Source of the DNA: Paramecium pentaurelia
Taxonomy: Eukaryota > Ciliophora > Oligohymenophorea > Peniculida > Parameciidae
DNA: 64,000 bases
Reading direction: 5' to 3'
Assembly: GCA_905183005.1 (NCBI GenBank)
Contig: CAJJDO010000075.1
Location: 273,614 to 337,613 of the forward strand
The position numbers and the translations under genes were made by a program. The notes below the pieces were generated by a model. It was not told the origin of the DNA. It did no database searches and saw only the letters and a list, made by a program, of their open reading frames with translations. Shown in pieces: positions 47,729 to 60,720 of the stretch; positions within the stretch are counted from its first letter, which is position 1; the number at the start of each line of letters is the position of its first letter.

Positions 47729-50700
47729 ATGATTAGTGATGAAGTTTAAAAGTATAAAAAGATGGAAGAGAAATTTCTATAAGAATTTCATTCAAAAAAT
47801 GGATCATATTTTCTTATTTCATCACAGTTAAGTATTCATTCTAATTTTAAGATGGTTAAATAATTGGAAGAAGAAAGTAGGATATGAAGGAGATCCAAAT
47901 AATTCCATATAGTTGGGCAATATCAATATTGATATAGGATAGAAACCAAAACAAGTTTTAAAGTATGATCCTTTTGAACTTCATCCATGGAATATTTAAT
48001 TAAAACCTAATTTAGTTGAAGGGATTGATTATTAAATTATTGATAACCATATGTGGTAATTTCTGAAGGAGTATATATATATATGTGAATTTAGATTTAA
48101 TAAAAAAAGAGTTGAGTTTACAATTGAGAGAGATTCATATTTAAACAATGAAGGATAAAGATAAATATAAGCTTATTTAAAGTGCATCAAATTTGTGCCC
48201 ATATTCCCTTCGGCTTTGTAGAAACTCTAAACCTCAATGATAGAAGGTGAATAATAGATTTCACCAATTGCATAAATTAGCGAGGTTGTAACTATTCTGA
48301 GTAAAACTTTGAAAACAGTGTAAGAATTAAATTTATGCATTTAGTACATCAGCTAGATTTGTTACAAAAGACAATATCAGACTATATAAATTAGGAAGTA
48401 GTTGGAATCTTGAAAATTTAAAGATATTTTTATTGTAATAATTTAAAGAGAAAAAATAATTGATTGAATTTACAGATATTGAATTCTTAAATCCTGCAGA
48501 TAATAAGTAAATCAAAGATTACAACTTTGAAAAAGATTAAATTTTAATAATGGATGCTAAAGAAATACATAATACCTTCTTAATATAAAACAATCTCTTT
48601 GAATTAGAAGAAAAATGCATATATTGTTCAAATTATTAAAATTTGAAATTTAATTGTGTTTGCAAAAAAGTTAAATATTGTAGTGAATCCTGTTTATAAT
48701 AACATTCAAATCAACATATTTAAATATGTGAAAAATAAAATGATACAGATGAAATACTTATTAATTTATTGCCAAATCCCTAATCAAAATAAGGATTAAC
48801 AGGATTAAGAAATTTAGGAAATACTTGTTATATGAATAGTGCTTTATAATGTTTATCAAATACTCCAGAAATATCTAGGTATTTTTTGGATAATTCATTT
48901 AAATTTGATATTAATTAAGAGAATGCCTTAGGCACAAATGGTGAATTTGCATCTCTATTTTCTTATCTATTAAAAAGGCTTTGGTTTGATAAGTAATCAT
49001 CAATATCACCATTTTAATTTAAGAAATTAGTAGGTAAATTATCACCCAATTTTGCTGGAAATGCCCAACATGATGCACAAGAATTCATTACATTAACACT
49101 TGATTTACTTAATGAAGATTTAAATAGAATTAAAGTAAAACCATATGTTGAAATTCCAGATAATAATAATAGACCTGATGATATTGTAAGTTAAGAATAA
49201 TGGGATTGTTTTAAAAAAAGGAATGATTCATTAATTGTTGATGAATTGTATGGTTAATACAGATCAAAATTATAATGCCCAATATGTTAAAAAATATCAA
49301 TTACATTTGATCCTTATTTAATGGTTAATGTAACTATTCCATAAGAATAAAAAAAAGTATTGGAATTTTATATAATTGATCCTGAAAACCTTTGGCTAAG
49401 CAAAACAGTAACTCATTATTATGAACCAGAATTAAGATTAAAAGAAGTTTTATAATTTAAATCAAAAGAATGGCTTAATTGTGAATGGGATTAAATTATC
49501 CTAACATTAAGTTCTACATTTTCAATTGAAGAAGGTATATTTATTTAATAATTTAGTTTTCTTGGATTAAAGATTAGAATTACTTAAGAAGTAATTAAAA
49601 TAAGATAAAAAATTATAATTAAGAAAACTAACAGTTTAAGAATAAATAATATCAAATGAATAATAAGTACATGTTTTAATCCATAATTAAATATAAACTT
49701 TGAACAATTGGAAAAAAGATATCACTCCTACTATGTACTTTATCTTATCCTAAAATTATAAATATAAAGAAATCCATATGTTTTTATTTGATTGTTTCAA
49801 AAATGTACTTAAAAATTTTGCAGAATTTGATTAAAACTGGCTTAATTCTGATAATTTAGAAGATATCTATCAATAAAATATTTTGGATAAATATTGGAAG
49901 ATAATGTTTAAATCAAATTAAAGGTATTAAGTCAATTGTTCTTATTGCTATAAAGCTTATTGTAATGATTGTCCTCTTGAATTTGTTGATAAAATATTTG
50001 GTGATTGTTTTTAAAGAGAAGATAAATTATTACAACCAGAAATCCAAATCATATGGTTAAAACCATGTAGAGAAAAAATTGATGATATATATACTGAATA
50101 TCAAAAAATCTATGATCCAAATTATAAGGCTCCTTTTGTTAATCTCAACTGGGATAAAAACCAAAAAAATAATAAATAACAATAGGCTTATACTTTAGAA
50201 CATTGTTTAGAATATTCAACTAAACCAGAATAATTATAAGCAGATAACACTTGGTATTGTAGTGGATGTAAAGATCATGTGTAAGCTCATAAAACATTGT
50301 AAATATATAAAACTTCTAAGATTCTAATTTTTCATCTAAAAAGATTTAAAAATTCATATAAATTGTTTAAATCAAAACTGTAAACCAATATTTTATATCC
50401 TGAAAAACTAGATATGAGTAATTTTGTATTGCATAAAGGTATTCTCTATTATTTACATTTAGAAAATAATAATTTATATGAATTGTATGCAATCTGCAAT
50501 CACATTGGAGAATCTGGAAGTGGACACTATACTGCATTTTGCAAAAATAATGGAGATTGGTACAAATTTGATGATTCAATTGTCTCTAAAGAAACAAATA
50601 GCATAGTCACTCCTAATGCCTATGTTCTATTTTATAGAAGAATTGATCAAATAAATGTCGAATATGATTTACAAGCTATATTAAAAAAGAATATTGATTT

Positions 50701-50917
50701 ATTATTAGCAGATGAAGTGTTTAAAAAACATCTACAAAACTTATAATAAGATAATAGTGAGAATATTGATCCATAAAAGTAAGACTAATCATCTATTCAT
50801 AAATAATAAGTATAACATAGTGATTAGATAGCTAAATAAGAAATTAATGTAATTAATAATTAATCAAGTTGCGATTAGAATAAAGTAGAAGATTATGGAA
50901 ACAAAGATTAACTATGA
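47729..50917 (+). CDS. Ubiquitin-specific protease with DUSP and MYND-type zinc finger
   Basis: About 1,030 residues; ATG at 47729, TGA at 50915-50917. A DUSP domain comes first (GSYFLISSQ, then WLNNWKKKVGYEGDP after a GTT...AAG intron of 25 nt; DPFELHPWNIQLKPNLVEG). A Ubl-like stretch and a MYND-type finger follow (CIYCSNYQNLKFNCVCKKVK, YCSESCLQQH) near 48625-48730. The peptidase C19 domain starts at GLTGLRNLGNTCYMNSALQC, with the catalytic Cys codon at 48826. Then NAQHDAQEFITLTLDLL, the zinc ribbon (KLQCPICQKI ... WYCSGCKDHVQAHK), and ILIFHLKRFK. The catalytic His is in ESGSGHYTAFCKN (50525), with WYKFDDS following. All catalytic residues are present. DUSP plus USP resembles USP4/11/15; the inserted MYND is typical of USP19-type proteins. 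Substrates unknown. Confidence 0.9.
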
Positions 50918-51001
50918 TAAATATATTATTGAATGTATATAATATATTTTTTTTATTTTAATTTTAATAGAAATACAGAATTTATATATAAATATGCTCA
51001 A

Positions 51002-54000
51002 ATGATTAGTGAAGAGTATTAATAAAATCATTTAAAACATTAAATGTCTAATAATAATTAGGTTAAAGAGAATGAATAACCACAAGTCTAATAGCCAGTA
51101 TAAAACTAACCAAAGTTTTTCATATAGAATAATACAATAGAAGGATAAATTAAAAATTCATTTCCACAATTCTAATTGCCAGTATAAAACTAAACAAAGC
51201 CTTCAATATAAAATAATCCAATAGTAGGATACTCTAAAAATCCATTTCCACAATTGATATTGCCATTATAAAACAAAACTTAATAACGAAATGCTATAAT
51301 ATAAAAAATTACAATAGAAGGAGACACCTATGAAAAATTTCAGCCACCAATTGGATAAGGATCAGAAGGTATTGTTTATAAGGGAAGAAATATTAAAACA
51401 TAAGAAATCGTAGCTATTAAAGAATACAAATTAATAAATCAAAATGAATTAAAAGCCATATAAGCAATTTAGAGAAACAATTTCAGTCATATTATTGGAA
51501 TAAAAGGAGTATAGATTCAATAAAATTCTTGTCCAATTATTGCAATGGAATTTGCTCATGGAGAGTTCTATTAATTTATGATATCACCAGCATATCAAAA
51601 ATTAACTTATAATGAAAAAAATTCATATTTTCTTTAGGTAATTAAATAAAATGATATTTTAGATGGTATAAGGAGTTGAATAACTTCATTCAATAGGATT
51701 ATTTCATAGAGATTTAAAACCTGAAAATTTTGTATACATCAAAGATTCTAATAATAATATGACTATTAAATTGATTGACTTTGGATTAGTCAAAGAAACT
51801 TAAAATTAAATGGCAAAAACTCTTAAAGTTGGAACACCATATTATATGGCTCCAGAAGTTTTGGGAAATTAAAACAGTTGTTATGATAAATCTGTTGATA
51901 TATGGTCTTTGGGAGCTATGTGGTATGAACTTTTAACTAATTAGACTTTCTTTTAAGGTATTTTAAATTTATAATCTTAGGTAATACTTAAGATGAAATT
52001 TTTTTTAGAATTCAAAACTATTAATAAAATAGTATTGATTAACAAATTTAGAAGGATATCCCTTAAGAAAAAGAATAGGTTTATATATAAAAGATGTTAA
52101 AAAAAGTACCAACTTAAAGAATAGAATTAAAAGATGTATTACAAGCTTATAAAGAAGAACCTGATGCTGAATAATAATCTAAAGAATAAACATAATAATT
52201 TCATTAAGATACTGACTAAAAAATTTCCAATACTATATTCGATATCAAAAATTATTTAGAAATAGAAACTATAAATGGATTGAATCAATCAAAGTAAAAA
52301 TAAATAGAAAAAATAAAAACAGAGAATTAAAAATTATATAAATAAAAATTAAAACCTCTGAAAGAAATTAAAGACAGTTCAGAAAGTGAAAAATTGAAAA
52401 AGGATTTTATAAAAAAAAAAGAGGAGTATGAAAAGTTGATATAAATTTTGCTTATAGAAAAAGAAAAGGAAATAGATTTAAAAATTGATGAAATGTTGAA
52501 ATAAAAACTATAAGAGTTAGAAGATAAAATGTCAAATGAAATGGATTTAATTAAATAGAAGACTTTATAAAATTATTTTGAAAAAATGAAAGACTTAAAT
52601 TTATCCCATTAATAAATATTAATAATTTAGTTAAAGAATAATTTTTAAAATGAAATGAATGATTATAAATAATAATAAAAAAAAGAAGTGGAAAAATTAA
52701 TAGAATGCCTAAAATATATTCCAGAAGAAAAATTATAAGAATTAGATTAATAAATAATATAAATTATAAATTAATTTGAAAGCGAAATTTAAGAAAAGGT
52801 TAATTTTTGGAAAAAATTGGAAAAAGAAAAGGAAGAAAAAGAAAAACTTATTGAAAGAAAATAACTATTAATCATTAAATCGATGTAATTGTAAAGTATA
52901 ATTAACACTATCATTCAATATCTCTTAGAAAAATATAAATTGATAAATTAGATTAATATAGAGGATTAAAATAAATAATAATTGTTAATTTATATTAATA
53001 TAGAGTTAGGTAAATTTTAAGATAAAAAAATTAAAAATGAATAAAGAATATTATAAATATAATAAGCATAGAAAAAAGAGGAGGTGGAAGGATTAGATAC
53101 TCAGTTAGAAAAAGAGATTTAAGAATGTGAATAAGAATTTAAGATAATAATGGAAAAAATTATAAAGGAAGAAAGTTTACTAGAATAAAAGGTAAAAGAT
53201 TAAGAAATATATAATTAATAACAATAGTAGAATTTGATAAATCAACAAAAGTAGAAAAAAGAACAAGAGTAGTAAAAGGAGCAAGAGTAGAAAAAGGCAT
53301 AACAGTAGCGAAAGGAGCAAGAGTAGAAATTAAAAAAAGAAAAAGATTAATATGAATCTTTATTCATTATTGTAAAATAATAATCTAGTTAATAATCTCT
53401 TTAAATTAAAACAATTTCAGAACAAATTAAGTATTATTAAAGAATTAAACTATAAATTTAAGGAGAAGTGAAGATTTAAGATGTTATACAATAGCAATAA
53501 ATAATAACATAAGATATTTAAGTATTAGAATAGTAAGAGAGGATGATATAATAATTTGATTAATTACAATTAATTCCTCTTTATTAATAATATAATAGCA
53601 AACTTGAAGAACTTTAATAATATTAAAATAGACTTAAAATTTTAATTGAAGAGGCAAATAAATGCATTTCATAAATCGAAAGATAATATGAAGATGAATA
53701 TCAATAATAAATTGATGATTTAGATCACAAATTAAATGAATAATTAGATAAATTTAAATATTTATCTAAAAATTAAAAATATAAAGATAAAATAAATTAA
53801 ATAATTAATAAAATTGCAGATGAATCTGGTAAGTTGAATTCTCTAAAAATATTAATATCTTAAAGAACATAGGTAGCTTTTTAATAATACAATCAAAATT
53901 ATGATTAAATTTAATAATCAATAAGTGATTTTAAGAAATAATATAAATAATTGCATGAATAAATTTACAATGATGAATAAATTGAATAGAAAAATGGAGA

Positions 54001-55462
54001 AAGAATTAAAAAATTAAAAATGATACAAGATTAATTAGATTTATTTAAATAGACAATGAATGAATAAAAAGAATAAGTTAAAAATTTGATTAATAATCAA
54101 TATTGCAATAATGAATAAACTCAGAATTTAATAAATAATACATTAGTGTTGATAGATAACACTAAAATTGAATAATAAAAGTAATTTGATAAATTCAATG
54201 AATTTAATGAATTAAATTCTTTTGAAATTATTAATTAGTAAATAAACTAATTGGAAGAATTTTAGAGAAAATTAAAAGAAGTTGAAAATAATGTAAAAGA
54301 ATAAGTAGACTAATTAAAGTAGACAATTTAAAAAATAGGAGCTTAAAACAAAAGTGAATAAGAAAAAGAAATTTTAAAGTTAAATAATCAATTATAGAAT
54401 AGGTATAAAGAATTCTCAAAAGCTCTTTAATCAATAAAATTTTAATTTAATAGTATTGAATTTTATAAAAAAGTGAATGAGAAAAAAGAGAAACTTGAAA
54501 AATAATTGTAAGAGGAAATAAAAAATTTAGAAGAATATTTAGAAAATTAAAATCAAAATACTTAGTTATTTAATGAAGTATTAAATGATATTAAAGCAAA
54601 AAAAGGGAATTATAAATAACAATCTGAAGAATAGCTCAAATAATTACAATAAACTAATAAATAAAAAGGTGATCGGTTAAATATTGTAACTAAAAAAGTA
54701 TTTGAAAAATAAAAAGAAATAAATTTTATCTAAATAGATTTTAATTTAATTTAGAACTATGAATAATTAAAAATGTAGGAAGAATAATTGCAAAAAGAAT
54801 TAAATTAAATAAATGATAAGATATCGAATTAATAATTAAATCCTTAGTAATTAAATTAATTAAAAGATTATATTCTTAAGGTATATTCTAACATAGATGA
54901 ATTAAAGATGAAAATTCCATAGTATGACGATGTATAATAGTACAACTAAAATTATCAATAAAATTTAGAATCATATGAAAAATTATATGCTTTACTTAAT
55001 TATATAAAGTAATATCATTTAACAAGATATTATGAAAGAATCAAGGAAAATAAAGAAAATGAATAAAAATAAAAATAATAATATAAGGATGAAAATGATT
55101 ACAAAAAATTATTTTAATCTAGACTAAATTAAGTTTAGGAAGAAAATACAAAAAAAGAGAAGGAAGCATAAGATATATTCTAAAGATATGAAAATGTTTT
55201 ATTTAAAAGTTACAATAAGATGGCAATAGAAAGTATAGAAAAAGATTAAGAAGAAATTGAGAAACAGATTTAAATCGTAGAAAATATTCTAAAATAAAAA
55301 TATACAGTAAAATTAAGATCTAAATTGAAAGATTAATCAGTGGTAAAAGAGATTATTAATGTCAAATAATATTATAAAATAACAGAGTTCGCACAAATGC
55401 TAATATTCAATATGATAAAAAATATATAAAAGAACCAATAAGGATAAATCAATCAATATTGA
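51002..55462 (+). CDS. Protein kinase with a very long coiled-coil tail (left copy of the inverted pair)
   Basis: About 1,450 residues; ATG at 51002 (MISEEYQQNHLKHQMSNNNQ). A Gln-rich head with 28-residue tandem repeats leads into the kinase: YEKFQPPIGQGSEGIVYKGR (Gly loop), EIVAIKEYK, GLFHRDLKPENFVY near 51710, LIDFGLVKETQ near 51777, VGTPYYMAPEVLG near 51830, VDIWSLGAMWYELL. Catalytic residues are all present. Introns of 25 nt (51640) and 23 nt (51957) are clear. From about 52200 to 55450 the protein is almost only coiled coil, very rich in Gln, Lys and Glu, including a KEQEQKKAQQQRKEQEQK stretch near 53270. ULK/Nek-like architecture with a scaffold tail; exact kinase group not assigned. 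The same gene in shorter, mosaic form is at 60721-63930. Confidence 0.85.
51089..51290 (+). repeat. 84-bp tandem repeat in the kinase head
   Basis: Two full 84-nt units start at 51089 and 51173, and a decayed third starts at 51257. They encode about 28 residues each: (Q/L)PVQNQ(P/T)K..IQNN.I(E/V)G...KN.FPQ. The unit length is a multiple of three, so the frame is kept. The right-hand kinase copy (63930) has only a single FPQFQQP remnant of this block. Confidence 0.75.
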
Positions 55463-55520
55463 TTTAATTTTGATTAATCATATAATTTTATATACATATT
55501 AAAATTTTTAATTGTTCTGA
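51300..55520 (+). repeat. Left arm of a large imperfect inverted repeat
   Basis: From the kinase N-lobe to about 55 nt past the stop, this arm matches 60670-63860 in reverse complement. The tail and 3' flank (about 53300-55520) are about 95% alike by eye; for example the shadow frames at 54231-54434 and 61749-61952 differ at 4 of 67 residues. The part about 51840-53290 is not matched or strongly diverged. Confidence 0.85.
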
Positions 55521-57362
55521 TTATTTTAGATTATTTTAAATATTCTAGATATTATTTCAAATATCTTGAACAATTTTTATTAACTTTTATTATTGTTCTT
55601 TAATTTAAATTTGAGATAAAATAAATTCTTTTTTGATTTAGATTAAAATATTGATTATCTTATAAAGAATTACCCTACTATGAAATCCAAACTCCACTTC
55701 TTTTTTTATGTAAAATAAAGGCACTCCAAACAAAATTTCAAGTGCTCATGAAAAAAACTATCTCAAAATAAATAACTTGAATACCTGAATCTATTAAAGT
55801 ATTTTTCATAATTTTCAGGCTTTTAATCGCAATGTTAAAAAGTAATACATAAAATTTTATAACAAATCTTTGGATTTGCACAAGATCAAAACTTAAAAAT
55901 TGATTGATGACTATGATTACATATCAGTTGAATTTTTAAATTCTAAGAAAATTGCTTCTTTAATTAAATAAATATATTTTAAATATGCTATAGAATGAAA
56001 AAAATTGAGCCTTTATTAAAGCAAAAAAAAATTTGGATATACTTTATTATTGAGGTTTGAATCTCAATCAAAGCTGATTTGTTAAATTTTTCTATTTTTG
56101 TTAATTTTTAAGGAGTATTTAATTTATGTTTACGATCATGGACTTTAAAAAATATATCGATAATATGAATGCTTACTTTTTTTTCATTTAAATCTCTTTT
56201 TAGAACATATTGCAAATTAATCTTAGCTATTAAAATAAGAATGTAAGCATTTAATTTTAATTTCAATATTTTTGGTTTTTCAAATTTCTTTTTCTAAATA
56301 ACTGCAGATTTGGAAAATTTACAAACTAAAACATTAAAAAATTAAATAAAGATGTTGTGAAAAATTTAATAATCAAATTTTCCTTAATTTAACATCTTAT
56401 AATGATTTATTATAATGTCTTTCTGCACATAATAAGTTAAAATAGGTTGTATTTTTATACTTCATATTAAATATTTTATCAAATTGATTTTTTTATAGTG
56501 TTATTTTCTTTCATCAAATAAGCCATTAAAATTTTTCTGCAATCTTTGTTAAGTGCTGTCCATAAATTAGTTTTAGAACATTAAGCAAATTTAGGTTAAG
56601 TTATTTGGTTATTTGGCTTATGATTCGATTATAAATTACATTTTACACTTTATAAATTCTTTTAATAAACCTAGATTACTTGTTTTCATCTTTTTTAATA
56701 ACCATACGAATATATTTTATGAATAAGTATTTATAAATAAATATACTTATTACCTATTAAAATGAATGTATTATTTTATTTTTTAAAGAAGCAAAAATTT
56801 AAGAAAAATTATTTTTTTTGATTCCTTATAATTTTCTTTTGGAACTTTTATATTTTTGAATTCATACTTCTATAGTTATAATACTATTAAATTTATGACT
56901 TAGATTTTGATTCTATATTATACACACACTTTAATATGAGATCAAAGCTACTAAATTTTTGAATTATTTTTGTGAATTATAAATTCTGATTATTTTTAGA
57001 TTCTAATTCATAAGTTCTCCAATAATCAAAATATTTATTTTTCTAATTATCAATATAATATTGAATAATGGAATGCAAATATAAATGGTATCTGAAATAA
57101 TTTAGTTGAAATGGAAATGTATTAAATGGTTATTATAAATTAAGAAAATATGACAAAGATTATGAGTGATTGATAATAAGATGTTAGTGAATTATGGAGA
57201 AATGAAAATGGAGAGTAGGTATGTCTTTAGTAATTTACTGCGAAATAGAAATGACATAAGTTTAAATAATTATTGTATTTATTATTTATTTGGATACTTC
57301 ATTATATAAGTTTTTTTTAATATAATTAAAAATATATATACTGACTGCTAATTATTTAATGA
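55463..57362. other. Relic-like AT-rich region without a convincing gene
   Basis: About 1.9 kb. Most of it has TGA in all frames or only Phe/Ile/Leu-rich open runs (e.g. about 56500-56880, plus) that look like chance. One stretch, 55819-55998, reads like a piece of real protein (see next entry). The right copy of the duplication starts only at 60670, so this is the inner flank of the left arm. Confidence 0.45.
55819..55998 (+). pseudogene. Gene fragment of unknown origin
   Basis: 59 codons ending in TGA: AFNRNVKKQYIKFYNKSLDL, HKIKTQKLIDDYDYISVEFL, then NSKKIASLIKQIYFKYAIE. The polar, helical composition is unlike the surrounding DNA. A 20-nt GTA...CAG intron may precede it, but upstream (TGA near 55780) no complete start is found. 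It is probably the end of a decayed gene; family not recognised. Confidence 0.35.
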
Positions 57363-57587
57363 ATGAAGGAAATTACTTATAAGAAACACCTATAATTTAG
57401 AGATGAAATTAATAAAAAGATGGAATTCTAAAATAGAGAATACAATTAAGAATTAAGTATGCTTTAAATAATGATGAAAGATGTAAGAAGAATTTTGGAG
57501 AATGAGTAAAAATTCCTAATTAAAATAGCAAAAGAGTTTAAAATAGAGCATGAACATCAATATTTAGAATAATTAATAAGAATTTGA
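57363..57587 (+). CDS. Small coiled-coil ORF
   Basis: 74 residues without introns, ATG at 57363 (MKEITYKKHLQFRDEINKKM), TGA at 57585-57587. Entirely amphipathic helix (FQNREYNQELSMLQIMMKDV, RRILENEQKFLIKIAKEFKI). It may be the first exon of a gene that continues in another frame at 57605-57817, as the two are only 17 nt apart. No family recognised. Confidence 0.45.
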
Positions 57588-57604
57588 ATTTTACTGAGGT
57601 TATA

Positions 57605-57817
57605 ATGGGAAAGTAGAGGAATGAAGGGAGACCAATTTCAAGAAGTGATAGTCAATATACCGAATTGGTAGAGATACTATATGAGTGTAGTGTGTAGATG
57701 AGTGTTGGGTTATTTAATGATTAATAAAATTTTTGTCAGATTTAATTGTATAAATATATCGATAAGAGTTCTTTAAGGAGAATGAAGTTCAAATTAAGGG
57801 GGGTAAAGTAATATTGA
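57605..57817 (+). CDS. Small ORF, perhaps a second exon of the gene at 57363
   Basis: 70 residues: MGKQRNEGRPISRSDSQYTE, LVEILYECSVQMSVGLFNDQ, QNFCQIQLYKYIDKSSL. G-rich for this window, which favours coding. The open frame extends upstream of the ATG (NKNLNFTEVI). It ends in a Gly/Arg/Lys-rich tail. No clear splice site joins it to the preceding ORF. Confidence 0.35.
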
Positions 57818-57906
57818 CTTTATTAATGAGAAAATCTTGTTTCTTTTGCACTATATATTCTCGATTAAATGATTCAAGTTAACTAAATTTTAAACAAAAA
57901 TAAAGC

Positions 57907-58626
57907 ATGCAATCCAATCCCTTTTCATACAGTACTTACCCTTACTAATTTCAATCAAGTATCGTAATTATAACTACAAGACAGATTTTCTAATGAATCC
58001 ATAAGTGTATTACTCTAACTAAAACCCTTACTATTCTTAAGTCTCAACCTATATGGTAATACGATTATGTTATTATGTTAGGCACCTTAACCGTATCTAC
58101 AGAATGAATCTTATCATATGAATTACATTTAACAATCAAATTATATCAATTGGAATACAGAACAGACCGAGATGAAATTGCCAAAAATCACATTTTCTCC
58201 TTACATTAAACAGGAAGACAATCTCATTAATTAAACTGGTTTACATGCCTAAAATCTCAGTGAGATTAATAATAATGAGGATAATTAAGACAAACTCTTG
58301 TAGAAAGTGGAGACAGTGCGACAGGTTAAAAAATCCAATAGTTAGATAATTCAAAACCGTAGAGGTTATTTTATATTCTAATTTTAGGACATTGGACAAA
58401 TGAAGAGCATTACAAATATTTAAAATTTGTTCGATAACATAAAGAATTGTTCCAAACTAGTGTACAAAAAAAGCTGAACAGAGTTTTCAAAATGATGTCC
58501 ATCGAAATACCTACTAGAACTGCTTGTTAGTGTCGTTCTCATTACTCGAAATTTAATCCATTAGATCATACTGTAAGAATTCTTGAAACATATTTAGGGA
58601 AAAGTAAGACGAAAATTGGTCAATGA
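57907..58626 (+). CDS. SANT/Myb-like DNA-binding protein
   Basis: About 225 residues; ATG at 57907 (MQSNPFSYSTYPYQFQS). After a 22-nt AAG intron near 57960 a polar N-terminal region follows (EMKLPKITFSPYIKQEDN). A 23-nt intron with a GTT donor (near 58365) leads into the SANT/Myb domain: GHWTNEEHYKYLKFVRQHKE, then RVFKMMSIEIPTRTACQCRS, HYSKFNP. Trp and the third-helix TRTACQCRSHYSKF are the marks of the Myb fold (compare R.A.QC..H). One SANT repeat only. It ends LGKSKTKIGQ at 58626. Probably a nuclear transcription or chromatin factor. The gene is less AT-rich than its flanks. Confidence 0.75.
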
Positions 58627-58874
58627 TGAATAAGTTTATGAGCGGATGTTCAATAATAATTAACAAAATGACAGTGATTGACCCCTTTATGTATATTGTC
58701 AATATTATTAAAATTGAGTCCTATTAAATATATCTTAAATTAAATAAATTATTATTACATCTTATATACAACTACATTTGATATTAATCTCTATTATTTA
58801 ATAACTAAATCTAAGAATTATAGTTTATATATTTACATAAAACATTATATATTTAATATAATACCTAATATTAT

Positions 58875-59927
58875 ATGTCAGAATACTTTTCTAAATTGGT
58901 ATATATTCATTCTTAACTTTTAGTTTAGAGCTTCTAGTCCCAAGGCCGCTATGCGTCATTCCTAAAGTATGTAAAAAATCAATTGTACGAGTTAGGAAAA
59001 CAACTACCTAAAGATTTTGCTCAACAAATCCTAGATAATGATATAATATTGGTTTTGAGCGAATACACAAATGATGATGCACTTAGAAACTTAATTAATT
59101 TATACATGGTAGATTACTTACATATTCATTTTTAGTTAGGAGTTGAACACTTTAAGGAAATTCAAGATTAATCATACAAATATTTTCAAATTCAACTGAA
59201 TAAATTAATACTTAATCCAGTTGTTACTTAACCTACAATACCACCTTTATAAAAACTAAATGAATCTCCAATTATAAAGAAAAAAAATATGCCACCTCCA
59301 AAATTAGATGTCAATATATAGTAAAATAATCAAGAAAATTAAGATTTATAATATTCAAAGACAGCAATTGTTATGCGAGATACTAAAGCCACCACATTTC
59401 ATTTTAATGAAGATTCCATTAAAGAAACTCACAATTAGAAAATTTCTAAGCATAATATAAATAATACTTCAAGCATTGATTTCGATCATGAATAATTATA
59501 AAATGATATTAATAATAGAGTTTAATCATAATAAGATGAACGAAAAGAAAATATGACTTTAGATTTGAAACAATAGCTATTTTTATTTGATGAAAATAAA
59601 GAAGCTAGTGATCTTATAGATCAATATAAAAGCGATTAATTAAAGATTGAAAAGATTAAAAATGATTAAATAAGCAAATAAACTACAGCATTTCTTATGA
59701 AACTATCACAAAGAAACAATAAAAAAAAAATGAATACTTAAATAGTTACCAATATCAATAGATATAATTCTTAACCAACAATAATGAATCAAAATAGATG
59801 TAATTAAGAATAACATTTGATAGACGAATAAATTATAATAGAAGATAAGAATGAATCAAGTTCTAAAATCACCTCTAGTGAAAAAAATAATAAAAAATTT
59901 TAGTTTGATGAATTATAGGATGGTTGA
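58875..59927 (+). CDS. Hypothetical protein, Gln/Asn/Lys-rich
   Basis: About 340 residues. ATG at 58875 (MSEYFSKL), a 30-nt intron near 58900, then SFQSQGRYASFLKYVKNQLY, ELGKQLPKDFAQQILDNDII. The first 110 residues are helical and well composed (LRNLINLYMVDYLHIHFQLG; EHFKEIQDQSYKYFQIQLNK). The rest is low complexity with charged patches (PTIPPLQKLNES; KKKNMPPPKLDVN; ITSSEKNNKKFQF) to TGA at 59925-59927. The N-terminal helices may be a small dimerisation domain. Family unknown. It sits between the arms of the inverted duplication, pointing at the right copy. Confidence 0.6.
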
Positions 59928-60720
59928 TTAAAAATATATTTAGAATTTATCTTAATTTATATGAAAACTATTCTTACAAATTTCAATCTTTTTTGAATAA
60001 AATTCTTTATAAATTATTGAATAATTTAATAGTTATTTTTTGTAAAATAATTCTTTTTAAGACAAAATTAAGGAAAAAGTAAATACTCATATAAAATTAG
60101 AATATATAATATATCCATAAATACTCTCTAGTAGATGGAAAATATAATTGTAAAAATAGAATTTTTAAATAATTACAGAATCATCAATTAAGATTATAAT
60201 TTTTTTAATTTTGAGAGGTATCTTGAATCTAAAAAATATGTTATTTTACTGCCATGTTTGGACAAATTAATAAAAATATTTGAATGATTTGTATGACTAT
60301 TTCAACTAATTAATTAAAATATTATTAAAAATCTTGAGGATTCAAATAATTTAGTTAATGTAAAGTATGGATAAATTGAAGGATTTACATAAGCTTACTC
60401 TTCTTTTATCCTTTGAAATCTAGTTGTATAAATTATTAATATAAGAAAAATTGAATAATAACATAAATTTAATTTTATATTATTAAATATTATTTTTACA
60501 AATAATGGCTTTATTTACAATCAAAGAAAAAGCTAATAATCAATATTTAAATCTAAACCAAAAAAAGAATTTACTCTATATCAAATTTATATTAAAGAAC
60601 AATAATAAAAGTTAATAAAAATTTTATAAGATTTTTAGATTATTTAAAATAATCTAAATTTTAGAAGAATTATAATGATTTTAATATGTATATAAAATTA
60701 TATGATTAATCAAAATTAAA
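59928..60720. other. Intergenic region inside the inverted duplication
   Basis: About 790 nt, AT-rich, no protein-like frame. Its last 50-60 nt (about 60670-60720) are the 3' flank of the right kinase copy and match the left copy's 3' flank. The rest has no counterpart next to the left copy, so the duplicated unit ends here. Confidence 0.5.

Noticed and set aside
54231..54434. Matching standard-code frames at 54231-54434 (-) and 61749-61952 (+)
   Set aside because: Both are antisense shadows of the kinase coiled-coil tails; useful only as a sign of the inverted duplication.
56500..56880. Plus-strand open run of about 130 codons
   Set aside because: Only Ile/Leu/Phe/Tyr-rich translation of AT-rich DNA, no ATG context or motif; in a TGA-only code such runs are expected by chance.
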